Origin: Mycolicibacterium parafortuitum | GTDB taxonomy: Bacteria > Actinomycetota > Actinomycetes > Mycobacteriales > Mycobacteriaceae | Length of the DNA stretch: 64,000 nucleotides | Direction: 5' to 3' | Assembly (NCBI RefSeq): GCF_010725485.1 | Contig: NZ_AP022598.1 | Coordinates: 1,302,001-1,366,000 of the forward strand | In this document: piece after piece, positions 51,041 to 61,120 of the stretch | How positions within the stretch are numbered: the first letter of the stretch is position 1 | Layout: each line of letters begins with the position of its first letter | The notes under the pieces: model-generated | Database searches by the model: none | The model's input: the letters and a program-made list of their open reading frames with translations, nothing else | What the model was told of the DNA's origin: nothing | Position numbers and translations under genes: made by a program

Positions 51041-52447
51041 CTAGAACAGCTTGCGCGCCAGCTTGAACGCCTTCTCTGTATACGGCGGGTAGATCATCGC
51101 GGTGAGGTCGGGTCGGGTCGGCTTGGTCAGCACGGACTTGCGGTGGCTGAACTCCTCGAAGCCGAACTTGCCGTGGTAGGCGCCCAGACCGGACGGGCCG
51201 ACGCCGCCGAACGGCAGCTTGTGCGTCGCGAAGTGGAACAGCAGGTGGTTGACCAGCATGCCGCCCGCCGGGACCTCCTTGATGACGCGCTCTCGCACCG
51301 CCTTGGCCTTGGTGAACAGGTAGGCCGCCAGCGGCTTGGGCCGGGAGTTGACGAAGGTGATCGCCTCGTCGAGGTTCTGCACGGTGACGACCGGCAGGAT
51401 GGGGCCGAAGATCTCGTCGGTCATCAGCGGCTCGGCCGGGTCCGGGTCGACGACGACGGTGGGCGCGATCTTGATGTTGGCGGCGTCGGTGCTGCCGCCG
51501 ATGGCGACCTTGCCCTTCGTCGCGGCCAGTGCGTTGGACAGCCGGTTGAAGTGCCGCTCGTTGACGATCCGCTTGCCTGCGGTGTTACCGGCCTCGAAGG
51601 CATCGATGGTCTTGCGGAGTTCGTCGACGAGCTTGTCCCGGACCGGCGCCTCGACCAGCACGTAGTCCGGGGCGATGCAGATCTGGCCGGAGTTGATCAG
51701 CTTGGTCCACGCGATGCGCTTGGCGGCGACCTCGACGTCGGCGTCCTTGGCGACGATCACCGGGCTCTTGCCACCCAGTTCCAGCGTGACCGGGGTCAGA
51801 TGCGTGGCGGCACTCTCGTAGACCTTGCGGCCGATCTCGGTGCCGCCGGTGAAGATCAGGTGGTCGAAGCCCTGCGCGATGAGTTCCTGGCTGACCGCGC
51901 CGTCACCCTCGACGACCGCGACGGCGTCGTTGTCCAGGTAGCGCGGCACCAGATCGGCCATCAGCGCCGACGACGCCGGGGCGACCTCGGACGGCTTCAG
52001 CACGACGGTGTTCCCGGCGGCGATCGCGCCGACGGCCGGTCCGAGGGTCAGCGCGAACGGGAAGTTCCATGCGCCGATGATCAGCACGGTGCCGTAGGGC
52101 TCGTACTCGATCCACCCGCGGCCGGGCAGCTGGGAGGCCTCGAGCAGGCGGTAGCGGCGCTTCATCCACTTGCCGACGTTCTTGGCGGCATAGGCGGCCT
52201 CACCGGTGGTGCTGGCGATGTCGGCCAGCCACGCCTCGAACGGCGCGCGGCCCAGATCCTTTTCCAGCGCCTCGGTGATCGCGCCTTCGTTCTCGCTCAT
52301 CAGCCGCTCCAGCGCGTGCAACTGCTCTTTGCGCCACTGCACGCTGCGGGTGCGACCGGTCGCGAAGGTGCGGCGCAGTCGCTGCACGATGGCGGGAATG
52401 TCGGCGCCTTCGGCGGCCTGAACTGGGGCTACGGATTCGGTGGTCAT
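51041..52447 (-). CDS. Aldehyde dehydrogenase (Rv0147-like)
   Basis: 468 residues from ATG 52447. ALDH motifs: GAWNFPFALTLGPAVGAIAAGN, VVLKPSEVAPASSALM, LELGGKSPVIVAKDADV (Glu) and NSGQICIAPDYVLVE (catalytic Cys). It belongs to the fatty-aldehyde class and has a hydrophobic C-terminal end. It is first in the cluster and its upstream region carries a perfect inverted repeat at 52487. Confidence 0.93.
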   Translation of the reverse strand: MTTESVAPVQAAEGADIPAIVQRLRRTFATGRTRSVQWRKEQLHALERLMSENEGAITEALEKDLGRAPFEAWLADIASTTGEAAYAAKNVGKWMKRRYRLLEASQLPGRGWIEYEPYGTVLIIGAWNFPFALTLGPAVGAIAAGNTVVLKPSEVAPASSALMADLVPRYLDNDAVAVVEGDGAVSQELIAQGFDHLIFTGGTEIGRKVYESAATHLTPVTLELGGKSPVIVAKDADVEVAAKRIAWTKLINSGQICIAPDYVLVEAPVRDKLVDELRKTIDAFEAGNTAGKRIVNERHFNRLSNALAATKGKVAIGGSTDAANIKIAPTVVVDPDPAEPLMTDEIFGPILPVVTVQNLDEAITFVNSRPKPLAAYLFTKAKAVRERVIKEVPAGGMLVNHLLFHFATHKLPFGGVGPSGLGAYHGKFGFEEFSHRKSVLTKPTRPDLTAMIYPPYTEKAFKLARKLF

Positions 52448-52486
52448 GATGGGGCCCTTCCTGACCTCGGAGTAACCCGAATCCTA

Positions 52487-52504
52487 ACCAACCATCCGGT
52501 TGGT
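52487..52504. promoter_or_regulatory. Perfect inverted repeat ACCAACC-ATCC-GGTTGGT
   Basis: A 7-bp dyad 40 bp upstream of the ALDH start. TetR-type operators often look like this, and TetR genes lie 1 and 2 kb away. The GGTTGGT half-site also occurs at 30261-30267. Confidence 0.5.
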
Positions 52505-52521
52505 GAACAGGTGTCAAGACC

Positions 52522-53460
<939 letters not shown>

Positions 53461-53585
53461 TCAACTCCGGAGGTCGAAAGACACAAGTACTTCGCAAGTC
53501 TATCTAATAAAGGTGGGTGCGAGACTCCGCTGTGCGCGAAATTACAGCGGCAAATCAGGAGGCAAACACTTAAAACGAGCCGACG

Positions 53586-54221
53586 CTAGTCGGCGACGTT
53601 CCAGAGCTTGTTGGCCAGCAGCAGCTCGAGTTTGTGTACGACGGCGCTCAGGTCGGAGCGGTCACCGACGAACCCGGCATAGAAGCCCATCCCCCAGACC
53701 ACCGCGACCAGCATCTCGACGAGGTGGTCGACGTCGGTGTCACCGCTGAGCTCCCCGCGAGCGATGGCGTCGTTGACCGCCCACGATACGAACGCGCGCG
53801 AGTTCTTCATCGCGTCGTGCTCGTCGTTGCCGAGCTCGGGATGGCGCTGGGACTCCAGCACGGACGTGACCAGGAACGCCGCCGCGGAGCGGTCTTCGGA
53901 GTGGGCCTGGGTGGCAACCGACAGGAAGGCGGTCAGCCGGTCCACGAGCGTCGTCTGCTCGCGGGCCCGCACGACGCCCTCGGTGAGGACGGTCGCGTTC
54001 ACCTGCTCGACCACCTCCGACCACAGAACGCGTTTGCTCGCGAAGTAGTGGTTGATTGCGGGTCTGGTGAGATCGGCGCGAATGGCGATCGCCTGGAACG
54101 TCGCAGCGTCGTACCCGAGTTCGCTGAACACTTCGCGAGCGGCGCGCAAAATGCGCTCCCGGGTTTCAGCTGCCTTCGCTGCGGGAGGACGTCCTGGGCC
54201 TCGACTAGCCGTATACGGCAC
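53586..54221 (-). CDS. TetR/AcrR regulator (Rv0144-like)
   Basis: 211 residues from GTG 54221 (VPYTASRGPGRPP). The HTH is in ETRERILRAAREVFSELGYDAATFQAIAIRADLTRPAINHYFASK. An upstream in-frame start at 54377 would overlap the divergent TetR gene. CACAAT, 6 nt upstream on the minus strand, may be a -10 box for a leaderless GTG. It may control the adjacent ALDH-SDR cluster. Confidence 0.85.
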   Translation of the reverse strand: MPYTASRGPGRPPAAKAAETRERILRAAREVFSELGYDAATFQAIAIRADLTRPAINHYFASKRVLWSEVVEQVNATVLTEGVVRAREQTTLVDRLTAFLSVATQAHSEDRSAAAFLVTSVLESQRHPELGNDEHDAMKNSRAFVSWAVNDAIARGELSGDTDVDHLVEMLVAVVWGMGFYAGFVGDRSDLSAVVHKLELLLANKLWNVAD

Positions 54222-54362
54222 GGTCAAATTGTGCCACACGCCACCTGGGAGCCGGTGACGCATCTTTCGGTCGTTACCGCTCGGAGACCGGTCAGCAAAC
54301 TCCGTAAGGGGCGGCCCGAGGGCCGATCCACGAGGCTGGCTGGGCAACCGTGGATATCGAAC

Positions 54363-54368
54363 TAGGGT
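54363..54368 (+). promoter_or_regulatory. -10 box for the divergent TetR gene, leaderless
   Basis: TAGGGT ends 7 nt before the ATG at 54376. No ribosome site precedes this ATG. The 150 bp between the two TetR genes hold no other feature I can support. Confidence 0.45.
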
Positions 54369-54375
54369 TTCTGAC

Positions 54376-54942
54376 ATGGGGGCGGTGTCATCGCGGGAGG
54401 CGTTCTTCGACGCGGGCCTGGAAGTCCTGTCCGATCAGGGCTATGGCGGGCTGAAGCTCGCCGAGGTGTGCCAGCGGCTCGGGGTCACGACCGGCTCGTT
54501 CTACCACTACTTCACCAACTGGGGCGCGTACACGACGCAGTTGGTGAAGTACTGGCACGACGGACTGACGGTGCGGGTGGTCGAGGCCGTGCAGTCCGAG
54601 CCCGATCCGCGCGAACGCATCGGCCGGCTCATCGAATTCGGCCTGTCCCTTCCGCACGGTGCGGAGTCTGCGATCAGGGTGTGGAGCTTCATCGACCCCG
54701 AGGTGCGGTCCGTCCAGGCCGACGTGGATCGCCAGCGGTTTCAGGTGCTCCACGACTCTGCGCTGCAGATCGTCGAGAACTCCCGCCAGGCGGAGCTGTT
54801 CGCGGCCTGGGCGGTCTACCTGCTGGTGGGCTACGAGCAGGCCCTGCTGCCGAGAGACATCGCGGGATTGCGGTGGCTGGTCGACCAGCTCCTCGACGCT
54901 CTCGACGCGGGCCGATTCGAGTCGGTGCCGCCCGGTGAGTGA
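54376..54942 (+). CDS. TetR/AcrR family regulator
   Basis: 188 residues from ATG 54376. HTH at the start: REAFFDAGLEVLSDQGYGGLKLAEVCQRLGVTTGSFYHYFTNW. The ligand domain is short and helical. It is divergent from another TetR gene and precedes FUSC by 126 bp. The ligand is unknown. Self-regulation through the shared gap is likely. Confidence 0.88.
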   Translation: MGAVSSREAFFDAGLEVLSDQGYGGLKLAEVCQRLGVTTGSFYHYFTNWGAYTTQLVKYWHDGLTVRVVEAVQSEPDPRERIGRLIEFGLSLPHGAESAIRVWSFIDPEVRSVQADVDRQRFQVLHDSALQIVENSRQAELFAAWAVYLLVGYEQALLPRDIAGLRWLVDQLLDALDAGRFESVPPGE

Positions 54943-55068
54943 CCGCGTCCGCACCGCCGCCGCAGCGGTCCACCGCGACCACGTTTCTACGCCGCAGCAA
55001 ATTGTTACGGTTCGCTTACTATTGCCTTTTTCTGCGCTGAGCGGCGTCACCGCGGGGCTCGGAGACTG

Positions 55069-57213
55069 ATGCGGACCGCCGGGGCCGGGGCGCGCACCCG
55101 CATCGCGGACCGGATTGCGCGGCGCGATCCCGACCGGGACGCCCTGCGCCGGGCGCTGCGCGCGGCCTTGGTGGTGCCGGTGGCCGGCGGGCTGAGCTTC
55201 GCGCTTGCCGGCGGCAGTTCACAAACACCGATGTTCACAATCTTCGGTTCGGTGGCGCTGCTGGTGTTCTCCGATTTCCCGGGAAACCGGCAGAACCGCG
55301 CGGTGGCCTATCTGGGACTCGGCTTCAACGGATGCGTTCTCATCACCCTCGGCACCTTGGTCGCGCCGCATCCGTGGCCCGCGGTGGCGGCGATGTTCGC
55401 CCTCGGTGTCGCGGTGACCTTCTCCGGGGTGCTCAGCGAGACACTGGCCGCCGGCCAGCGTGCCACCCTGCTGACCTTCGTGCTGCCCGCCTGTACGCCG
55501 CCAGGTCCGGTCGGGGAACGCCTGCTCGGCTGGGCGATCGCGCTGGCGGTCTGTGTGCCTGCCGCGCTCTTCGTGCTGCCGCCGCGCCACCACGGTCAAC
55601 TGCGCCGCCGCGCGGCGCGGGCGTGCGCCACCCTGGCCGACCGGCTGGACGGCGACGCGACAGCCGAGGATGTCACTCGGGCGATGGACGCGCTGCGGGA
55701 AACGTTCCTGGGAGCCGATTTTCGGCCGGTCGGCTTGACCGCGGGCAGCCGGGCACTGGTGCGTGTGGTCGACGACCTGGAATGGGTGGCCGATCGCACC
55801 GGCTCCTCGACCGGCGTCTTCCTGCGGGACAAGGATGCGGTGGTGAGGGTGCTGCGCGCCGCGGCCCGCGTGCTCAGCATCACCCGGCCTGCGGACCGCG
55901 AGATGGCTCGCGCGGAGCTGGAGGCCGCGCTGTTGGCGTTGCGCACCGCCGCGCGCGGGCGCTGGCGCGAGGACCTCGACGAGATCCTCGGTTGCGCCGA
56001 CGACGACGAGGCCGTCGCGTTCGGCCGTGATCTGTTGCGCCGCCGCACCATTGCCGCGACGGTGATCGCCACCGGCCGCATCATCGCGGTGGCTGCCGCA
56101 GCCGACGCGCGCCCGGTGTGGGCGCGGGCGCTGGGCCGGCAGTTGCCTCCGACCGGCGCGTCGGACCGGCTGCTGCCGGAAACCGTTGCCGCCGCGGAGA
56201 TCACCACCGGGTTCCTGGAGAACCGCTCTGTCGCGGTGCGCAACAGTTTGCGCACCGGACTCGGGCTGGCGCTGGCGGTGGCCGTGACCCACGTCTTTCC
56301 GGTCGAACACGGGTTCTGGGTGGTGCTCGGCGCGCTGTCGGTGCTGCGGAGCAGCGCCCTGACGACCGGTACGCGGGTGTGGCGTGCGGTGGTCGGCACC
56401 GGTATCGGGTTCTTGCTCGGTGCGTTGTTGATCGGTCTTGTCGGGGTGAACCCGGTGGTGCTGTGGATCCTGATGCCGCTGGCGGTGTTCGGCTCGGCCT
56501 ACGTTCCCGAGATCGCGTCGTTCACCGCGGCGCAGGCCGCGTTCACGATGATGGTGCTCATCTTCTTCAACCTGATCGTTCCGACCGGCTGGGAGGTCGG
56601 CCTGATCCGGGTCGAGGACGTGTTCGTCGGCGCGATGGTGGGTGTGGTGGTGTCGGTGCTGATGTGGCCGCGCGGTGCGACCGCATCGGTGACACGCGCG
56701 ATCGACTCGGCCCGGTTCGTCGCCGCCCGGTATCTGCGGGCGGCGGTGCTGCGCGTGACCCGCGGCGCGTACGAGGGCCGCAACGACGAGGTGGTGACCC
56801 TCGGCCACCAGGCGCTCGACGCGTCGCGCGTCATCGATGACGCTGTGCGGCAGTATCTTTCGGAGGGCAGCGGTGAGACCGACTTCCGCGCGCCGGTGGT
56901 GCGGTCGTTCAACCGCGCCACCCGGCTGCGCAGCGCCGCCGATCTGATCGCCGACATTCCGACCCCGCCGCCGCTGGGGGCCTACCCGAAGGTGCGCGCG
57001 GTACTGGAGTCCCACGTGGACGCGATCTGTCGGCGCGTCGCCGGCGAACCGACGGGGCACCGGGTGCCGATCAGTGAGGACTTCGTCCGCACGCTGCGCG
57101 CGGAGGCGATTCCCGACGACCTCGGTGTCGCCGCGGCGCTGCCGTTGCTCACCGCCGCCGCGGTGATCGGCGAGCTCGAGCTGATCTACCCGTGGGACCC
57201 GGAGGAGTCCTAG
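55069..57213 (+). CDS. FUSC family membrane protein (aromatic-acid exporter-like)
   Basis: 714 residues from ATG 55069. Two halves of membrane helices are separated by a cytoplasmic helical region, a FUSC layout. The second half has RNSLRTGLGLALAVAVTHVFPVEHGFWVVLGALSVLRSS. FUSC proteins such as AaeB export aromatic acids or other toxic compounds. The adjacent TetR gene is a plausible regulator. The gene ends in a hairpin shared with the convergent pirin gene. Confidence 0.88.
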   Translation: MRTAGAGARTRIADRIARRDPDRDALRRALRAALVVPVAGGLSFALAGGSSQTPMFTIFGSVALLVFSDFPGNRQNRAVAYLGLGFNGCVLITLGTLVAPHPWPAVAAMFALGVAVTFSGVLSETLAAGQRATLLTFVLPACTPPGPVGERLLGWAIALAVCVPAALFVLPPRHHGQLRRRAARACATLADRLDGDATAEDVTRAMDALRETFLGADFRPVGLTAGSRALVRVVDDLEWVADRTGSSTGVFLRDKDAVVRVLRAAARVLSITRPADREMARAELEAALLALRTAARGRWREDLDEILGCADDDEAVAFGRDLLRRRTIAATVIATGRIIAVAAAADARPVWARALGRQLPPTGASDRLLPETVAAAEITTGFLENRSVAVRNSLRTGLGLALAVAVTHVFPVEHGFWVVLGALSVLRSSALTTGTRVWRAVVGTGIGFLLGALLIGLVGVNPVVLWILMPLAVFGSAYVPEIASFTAAQAAFTMMVLIFFNLIVPTGWEVGLIRVEDVFVGAMVGVVVSVLMWPRGATASVTRAIDSARFVAARYLRAAVLRVTRGAYEGRNDEVVTLGHQALDASRVIDDAVRQYLSEGSGETDFRAPVVRSFNRATRLRSAADLIADIPTPPPLGAYPKVRAVLESHVDAICRRVAGEPTGHRVPISEDFVRTLRAEAIPDDLGVAAALPLLTAAAVIGELELIYPWDPEES

Positions 57214-57231
57214 CCCGTCATCGCGACGGGC
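57213..57231. terminator. Hairpin between convergent FUSC and pirin genes
   Basis: GCCCGTC (57213-57219), a 5-nt loop and GACGGGC (57225-57231) form a perfect stem. It overlaps the end of FUSC and the last codons of the pirin gene and has no T-tract. Confidence 0.5.
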
Positions 57232-58192
57232 GGTGCGGCCGCAGCGCGTCCGGCGGGATCGCGCCGAACTTGCCCGCCTGGAAATCCTCGACGGCTTCCA
57301 GGATCTGGGACTTGGTGTTCATCACGAACGGTCCGTACTGGAAGATCGGCTCGCGGATCGGCTTGCCGCCCAACAGCAGTACTTCGAGGGCGGGACGGTG
57401 TGAGTCCTGCCGGGCCTCGGCGGACACGCTGATGCGGTCACCGGGGCCGAGCACCGCCAACTGGCCCTGCTGGATCGGATGGCCGACGGGGCCCACCGTG
57501 CCGCGGCCGGACAGCACGTACAACAACGCGTTGAAGTCCCGGTTCCACGGCAGGTTCAGTTGCGCACCGGGCTCGATCGTCGCGTGCGCCAACGTGATCG
57601 GGGTGTGCGTCGCACCCGGCCCGGTGTGCCCGTCGATGCCGCCGGCGATGATGCGCACCAGCGCTCCGCCGTCGTCGGACGCGAGCAGCGCGGCCTGTTC
57701 CCCTTCGATCGCCTGATATCTCGGGGCGGCAAACTTGTCCTGCTTCGGCAGATTCACCCAGAGCTGGATACCGTGGAACAGCCCACCGCTCTCGACGAGT
57801 TCGGCAGGCGGTGTCTCGATGTGCAGGATGCCCGAGCCGGCGGTCATCCACTGGGTGGCGCCGTCGGTGATCAGGCCGCCGCCGCCGTGCGAGTCCTGGT
57901 GCGCGAAGCGCCCGTCGATCATGTACGTGACGGTCTCGAAGCCGCGATGCGGATGCCAGTCGGTGCCGCGCGGCTCGCCCGGCTCGTACTCGACCTCGCC
58001 CATCTGGTCCATGTGGATGAACGGGTCGAGGTCGCGGGGGTTGACCCCGGCGAAGGCCCGGACGACCGGGAACCCCTCGCCCTCGAAGCCGCGCGGACCG
58101 GTGGTGATGGTCCGAACGGGACGTTCTGTATCGGTGGCCGCGGGTCGTCCGATCCGCGGCAGTTCCAGCGTGTTCGCGGTGATAGCAGGCAT
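57218..58192 (-). CDS. Pirin family bicupin protein
   Basis: 324 residues from ATG 58192 (MPAITANTLELP); an in-frame start at 58321 is rejected. Pirin motifs are clear: DPFIHMDQMGEVEY, DWHPHRGFETVTYMIDGRFAHQDS (the metal-binding HxH and later Glu/His), and WMTAGSGILHIE. Bacterial pirins are quercetin 2,3-dioxygenase-like metal proteins with unclear roles. It lies divergent from the 79-residue gene. Confidence 0.9.
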   Translation of the reverse strand: MPAITANTLELPRIGRPAATDTERPVRTITTGPRGFEGEGFPVVRAFAGVNPRDLDPFIHMDQMGEVEYEPGEPRGTDWHPHRGFETVTYMIDGRFAHQDSHGGGGLITDGATQWMTAGSGILHIETPPAELVESGGLFHGIQLWVNLPKQDKFAAPRYQAIEGEQAALLASDDGGALVRIIAGGIDGHTGPGATHTPITLAHATIEPGAQLNLPWNRDFNALLYVLSGRGTVGPVGHPIQQGQLAVLGPGDRISVSAEARQDSHRPALEVLLLGGKPIREPIFQYGPFVMNTKSQILEAVEDFQAGKFGAIPPDALRPHRPSR

Positions 58193-58298
58193 GTCCACCC
58201 TAACCGGACTGTGGTCCGAATAATTCCCGGGGCGTCTGGGTGCTCCCAGTGTGCACTGCGCGCGACCCGGGGTACCCGCCTCCCGGAGAGGAGGGGCC

Positions 58299-58538
58299 AT
58301 GACAGACAGCGACGGCTCCACGCAGTGGGAGGTGGTGACCGCGACCGCCTACGACCGGGGCAATCCCGCGGCGGGCGCCGAGGAGACCACCGTGGCCCGC
58401 GGCGGTGAGCACGAGGCGCGGCGCGTCTACGCCGACACCACGGCCGAGGCCGGCGAACGGGGCTACGAGTATGTGCGGTTGCGGTGTGACGGCCGCGATG
58501 TCGAGTCGTGGCCGCAGCAGACGGGTTGGACGGTCTAA
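58299..58538 (+). CDS. Small conserved hypothetical protein
   Basis: 79 residues from ATG 58299 with GGAGAGGAGGGG directly upstream. The protein is acidic and alpha/beta in character (WEVVTATAYDRGNPAAG, EARRVYADTTAEAGERGYEYVRLRCDGRDVESWPQ). I recognise no family. Its stop codon overlaps the stop of ptsI (58535). Confidence 0.75.
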   Translation: MTDSDGSTQWEVVTATAYDRGNPAAGAEETTVARGGEHEARRVYADTTAEAGERGYEYVRLRCDGRDVESWPQQTGWTV

Positions 58539-60229
58539 CCCAGTACGGCCAGCGCCGCGGCCCTGGCCTCGGCCGCGCTCGCGGTGCCCAGGACGGCGTC
58601 GGCGGCGTCGCGGCACTGCTGCATGGTGACCTGCGACAGTTTGGCGCCGACGCCCTGCACCGCGGCGGCGGCGGCCGACAGCGACGACACCCCCAATCCG
58701 GCCAGCACGCAGCCCAGCAGCGGGTCTGCCGCCGCCTCGCCACACACCCCGACCCGCTTACCCACCGCCACACCGGCTTTCGCCGTCATTGCGACCAGGG
58801 CCAGCACGGCGGGCTGCCACGGGTCGGTCAGCGTGGCCAGCTCGGCCGACATCCGGTCGGCGGCCATCGTGTACTGCCCCAGGTCGTTGGTGCCGATCGA
58901 CAGGAACTCGACGTGCTCCAGGATCCGGTCGGCGAGCAGCGCCGCCGCAGGCACCTCGATCATCACCCCCGGGATCAATCCGTACGAACGTGCACTTTCG
59001 GCAAAGCTCCGTGCCTCCTCGGGGGTTGCGATCATCGGCGCCATCACCCAGGGCGACGTACCGGTCCGCTCACCGGCGAGCGCGATGGCCTCGAGCTGGC
59101 GCTGCAGCAGACCCGGGTTGTTGAAAGAAATACGGAAACCGCGCACACCCAGCGCGGGGTTCGCCTCGTCAGGGTGACCGGCAAACTTCAGCGGCTTGTC
59201 CGAGCCCGCGTCGAGGGTGCGGATCACCACCTTGCTCTCCGGGAACGCCTCCAGCACCTCGGCGTAGATCTTGGCCTGCTCGTCGACGGTGGGTTCGGTG
59301 TCGGTGTTCAGGAAGCACAGCTCGGTGCGGAACAGCCCGATGCCTTCGGCCGGGGTGTTGCGCGCGGCGCGCGCGGCCGCCCCGTCCTGCACGTTGGCGT
59401 ACACCGCGACCGGGTGGCCGTCGGCGGTCGCCCCGGGGCCGGTCCAGCTCGCCGCGGCATCGGTCGCCCGCTTCGCGTCCGCCATCTGGGAGCGCGCCGA
59501 CTCGGCGTCCGGGGACACCGTGACCGTTCCCCGGGTGCCGTCGACCATCACCATGGTGCCCGCGGCGACGTCGTCGAGGCCGGTGACCGCGACGACGCAC
59601 GGGATGCCGAGCTGGCGGGCGATGATCGCGGTGTGGCTGGTCGGCCCGCCCAGCGTGGTGGCCAGCGCGACGACGAGCTCCGGGTCCAGCCCGGCCGTGT
59701 CGGCCGGCGCGAGGTCCTCGGCGCACAGGATCGAGGGTTCGTCGGGGAGGGGGACGCCGGGCTCGGGCAGGCCCTGAAGTTCGGCGATGACGCGGGAGCG
59801 GATGTCACGCAGATCGGTGACGCGTTCGGCCATCAGCCCGCCCAGCTTGGTGAACACGTCCACGAACTGGTCGATGGCGCCGTCGACCGCGCGCACCGCG
59901 GGCGCGCCGTCCTTGATGCGTTTCTCTGCCGCGCTCAGCCAGCCGCGGTCGGTCGCCAGGGTCGCGGTCGCGGCAAGCACCTCGGAGGCCGGGCCGGTCG
60001 CGTGGGCCGCGCGCTCGCGCAGCCGGTCGGCCACCGCCGCCGCTGCCGTGCTGAACCGCTCCCGCTCCGCCTCGCGTTCCCCCTCGGGGACTTGCACATC
60101 GGCCTGGAGGTCGAGGTCGGGAAGTTTGCCGGGCCGGATGACCGGGGCGTACTGGATTCCCGGAACCACCGGCACCCCGTGGAGCACGGCGCCCGCCGAC
60201 AGTGATGCACGCGAGGTATCCGAAGTCAT
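58535..60229 (-). CDS. ptsI: Phosphoenolpyruvate-protein phosphotransferase (PTS enzyme I)
   Basis: 564 residues from ATG 60229, 7 nt after a good -10 box, so leaderless. The phosphohistidine is His199 in GGPTSHTAIIARQLGIPCVVA. PEP-binding motifs follow: GIGLFRTELCFL, RTLDAGSDKPLKF, and IGTNDLGQYTMAADR near the C-terminus, with the catalytic Cys in VGVCGEAAADPLLG. It transfers phosphate from PEP to HPr and on to FruA. It is divergent from the DeoR regulator of the same pathway. Confidence 0.94.
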   Translation of the reverse strand: MTSDTSRASLSAGAVLHGVPVVPGIQYAPVIRPGKLPDLDLQADVQVPEGEREAERERFSTAAAAVADRLRERAAHATGPASEVLAATATLATDRGWLSAAEKRIKDGAPAVRAVDGAIDQFVDVFTKLGGLMAERVTDLRDIRSRVIAELQGLPEPGVPLPDEPSILCAEDLAPADTAGLDPELVVALATTLGGPTSHTAIIARQLGIPCVVAVTGLDDVAAGTMVMVDGTRGTVTVSPDAESARSQMADAKRATDAAASWTGPGATADGHPVAVYANVQDGAAARAARNTPAEGIGLFRTELCFLNTDTEPTVDEQAKIYAEVLEAFPESKVVIRTLDAGSDKPLKFAGHPDEANPALGVRGFRISFNNPGLLQRQLEAIALAGERTGTSPWVMAPMIATPEEARSFAESARSYGLIPGVMIEVPAAALLADRILEHVEFLSIGTNDLGQYTMAADRMSAELATLTDPWQPAVLALVAMTAKAGVAVGKRVGVCGEAAADPLLGCVLAGLGVSSLSAAAAAVQGVGAKLSQVTMQQCRDAADAVLGTASAAEARAAALAVLG

Positions 60230-60236
60230 GTGAACT

Positions 60237-60264
60237 AGGTTACAGAAATCCCTTGACAAGTCAA
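60237..60264 (-). promoter_or_regulatory. ptsI promoter with overlapping operator
   Basis: On the minus strand TTGACT, 16 bp, and TAACCT end 7 nt before the ATG. TTGACAAGTCAA (60253-60264) is a 5-bp dyad lying over the -35 box; TCAACATTGA (60291-60300) is a second small dyad. These TTGA/TCAA half-sites are plausible binding sites for the DeoR regulator. Confidence 0.65.
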
Positions 60265-60340
60265 CACATTCAGTAGTAAAACCAAAAATATCAACATTGA
60301 ATCGGCACGATATCCACACAACTCGCCAACGCGGAGCTCC

Positions 60341-61120
60341 ATGTACCCGGAAGAGCGACAGCAGGCCATCGCGGCGCTGGTGATGTCCCGCGGGCGGGCA
60401 TCGGTGACCGAACTGGCCCAGGCCTACGACGTGACCACCGAGACCGTGCGCCGCGATCTGGCCGTCCTGGACAAGGCGGGCATTGTGCGGCGGGTGCACG
60501 GCGGCGCGGTGCCGGTGCGGTCGCTGCAATTGGTCGAGCCCGGCGTCAACGAGCGCGATGTGACCCGCGCCGAACACAAGGACGCGATCGCGGCGGCGGC
60601 GGCGGAGTTCTTTCCATTGGGTGGTGCCAGCGTGCTGCTCGACGCCGGCACCACCACGATGCGCATCGCGGCGCAGATCCCCACCGACCGCGAACTCGTG
60701 GTGGTCACCAACTCCGTTCCGATCGCCGCGCGGCTGGCGACGATGCCCTCGGTCTCCCTGCAGCTGCTCGGCGGGCGGGTGCGCGGGGTCACCCAGGCCG
60801 CGGTCGGCGAGCAGGCGCTGCGCGTGCTCGACACGCTGCGGGTGGACATCGCGTTCATCGGCACCAACGCGATCAGCGCCCGGCACGGGCTGTCCACCCC
60901 GGACAACGACGAGGCCGCCGTCAAGCGGGCCATGGTCAACGCCGCCAACTACGTCGTCGTCGCCGCGGATTCGTCGAAGGTCGGGCGGGAGGAGTTCGTC
61001 AGCTTCGCGCCGATCTCCTGTGTCGACACCCTCATCACCGATCCCGAGATCTCTGCCGCGGACCGCGACGAACTGGCCGGGCACGGCGTCGAGATCATCT
61101 GCGCGGGAGGACCCCAGTGA
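60341..61120 (+). CDS. DeoR-family regulator of the fructose PTS operon
   Basis: 259 residues from ATG 60341 with GGAG upstream. A DeoR HTH occupies residues 1-57 (YPEERQQAIAALVMSRGRASVTELAQAYDVTTETVRRDLAVLDKAG). The C-terminal sugar-phosphate domain shows DAGTTTMRIAAQIP, GGRVRGVTQ and ADSSKVGREEFVSF. It is the likely fructose repressor, sensing fructose 1-phosphate. It is divergent from ptsI and overlaps fruK by 4 bp. Confidence 0.92.
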   Translation: MYPEERQQAIAALVMSRGRASVTELAQAYDVTTETVRRDLAVLDKAGIVRRVHGGAVPVRSLQLVEPGVNERDVTRAEHKDAIAAAAAEFFPLGGASVLLDAGTTTMRIAAQIPTDRELVVVTNSVPIAARLATMPSVSLQLLGGRVRGVTQAAVGEQALRVLDTLRVDIAFIGTNAISARHGLSTPDNDEAAVKRAMVNAANYVVVAADSSKVGREEFVSFAPISCVDTLITDPEISAADRDELAGHGVEIICAGGPQ

